Source: Alkalicella caledoniensis (GTDB taxonomy: Bacteria > Bacillota > Proteinivoracia > Proteinivoracales > Proteinivoracaceae). Taken from it: a DNA stretch of 64,000 bases. The position numbers and the translations under genes were made by a program. Location of the stretch: positions 3,631,372 to 3,695,371 of the forward strand of contig NZ_CP058559.1 of the NCBI RefSeq assembly GCF_014467015.1, read 5' to 3'. Below, in pieces: positions 63,403 through 64,000 of the stretch. The notes under the pieces are model-generated. The model did not search any database. It had not been told where the DNA came from and saw only the letters and a program-made list of their open reading frames with translations. How positions within the stretch are numbered: position 1 is the stretch's first letter; the number at the start of each line of letters is the position of its first letter.

Positions 63403-64000
63403 ATGAATAATAATTTTACTAAAGTCTTGCTTTCATTGATGTTAATAACAACGATGATATTGATACTACCTAACACTACGTACGCATCAAACGCTTCAGC
63501 ATCCGCATCAGCCAGTCCTTCAACAGTAAATGTTGGAGATACTGTAACTGTTACTGTCACCTTCAGTGGTAGTAAAATATTTGGAGTTGAAGGAAGATTT
63601 ACTTACAATGCAGACGTTCTACAATATGTTTCAGGTGGTGGGACAAGCGGTGGTGGTGGAAACGGTACCATTGTACTCTACGGTACAGGAGACACCAACT
63701 CTTTAAGAACAACAATTACTTTCAAAGCTCTAAAAACTGGAGAATCAAACATATCTATTACCACTAGCGAAACATACAACGTAGACCTCGCTTCAATGGG
63801 TACTCCAAAAACTAGCACCAAAGTTACAGTAAAAACCCCTGCTCCCCCTCCATCTCAACCGAGTCAGCCATCAAAACCATCTCAACCTTCTAAGCCTAGT
63901 CAACCTACACAACCTGTTAAACCTGTGGAACCAGAACCAGAACCTAAAAACCCAGTTGATGATGCTTTAGAAGTTACTGTCGGCGGGAACACATTATTCA
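63403..64000 (+). CDS. Second cohesin-domain protein, 3' end cut by the window
   Basis: 199 codons visible from ATG 63403, three bases behind the previous stop. Signal peptide; cohesin-like domain (about 30-145: PSTVNVGDTVTVTVTFSGSK, GVEGRFTYNADVLQYVSGGG, RTTITFKALKTGESNISI); then a long Pro-Ser-Gln-Lys linker (repeats of QPSKPS) and the start of a domain (EVTVGGNTLF) that matches the second domain of the preceding protein. It is therefore a paralogue of the gene at 62314, with a longer, wall-spanning type of linker. The reading frame stays open to the end of the window. Confidence 0.82.
   Translation, partial: MNNNFTKVLLSLMLITTMILILPNTTYASNASASASASPSTVNVGDTVTVTVTFSGSKIFGVEGRFTYNADVLQYVSGGGTSGGGGNGTIVLYGTGDTNSLRTTITFKALKTGESNISITTSETYNVDLASMGTPKTSTKVTVKTPAPPPSQPSQPSKPSQPSKPSQPTQPVKPVEPEPEPKNPVDDALEVTVGGNTLF

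Overview
The window is AT-rich, has strong Shine-Dalgarno sites with frequent TTG and GTG starts, and carries a Firmicutes gene order (miaB, mutS, mutL, miaA, hfq, spoVK, ynbB-like, lexA, yneA, yneB). There is a SpoVK-type sporulation ATPase, a perfect CIRCE site and Bacillus-type LexA boxes. This points to a low-GC Gram-positive, probably an endospore-forming anaerobe of the class Clostridia. The genus is not certain; I infer something near the Anaerobranca/Proteinivorax group, without proof.

Bases 1-20.7 kb are mostly housekeeping on the + strand: a cut PHP phosphoesterase, a GntR regulator, a VanW-G5 envelope protein, PduL, a duplicated lipoprotein, ApbE, then MiaB, MutS, MutL, an RsmJ-like methyltransferase, MiaA, Hfq, SpoVK, a small GTPase, two small membrane proteins, a methionine gamma-lyase-like PLP enzyme, LexA and the SOS pair YneA/YneB. 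Two genes in this part have their ribosome binding site inside the 3' arm of a terminator-like hairpin.

Bases 20.7-35 kb are accessory: small membrane proteins, tRNA-Trp, a MORN-repeat protein fused to an anthrax-lethal-factor-like metalloprotease, an M42 peptidase, a lipoprotein flavin reductase-like protein, a FliK-like/FlhB-like pair, and many repeat families. Bases 35-43 kb hold an oxygen-type H-NOX chemoreceptor, a membrane-anchored cohesin/Big2 protein, a dockerin-bearing N-acetylmuramoyl-L-alanine amidase and an AbgT transporter. Bases 43-60 kb, mostly - strand, carry MurJ, a D-cysteine desulfhydrase-like enzyme, exonuclease III, a seven-copy 254-bp tandem array, a monofunctional glycosyltransferase, a BY-kinase, HtpG under CIRCE, a Cho-like UvrC and a YdjGHI-like SPFH/zinc-ribbon operon. 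Bases 60.2-64 kb hold an operon of a SpoIID-SH3-dockerin protein followed by two cohesin-domain proteins.

Four points stand out. (1) Cohesin and dockerin modules here sit on peptidoglycan-active and membrane-anchored proteins with no polysaccharidase, suggesting a cell-wall-remodelling assembly built on the cellulosome principle. (2) Both GxxExxY-family genes lie between inverted-repeat arms, each of a different repeat family that also has many gene-less copies nearby. (3) Four short arrays of tiny stem-GAA-stem (or AAA) modules keep pairing while the stem sequence changes. (4) The MORN-protease and the H-NOX receptor keep the key residues of their well-studied relatives at matching positions.
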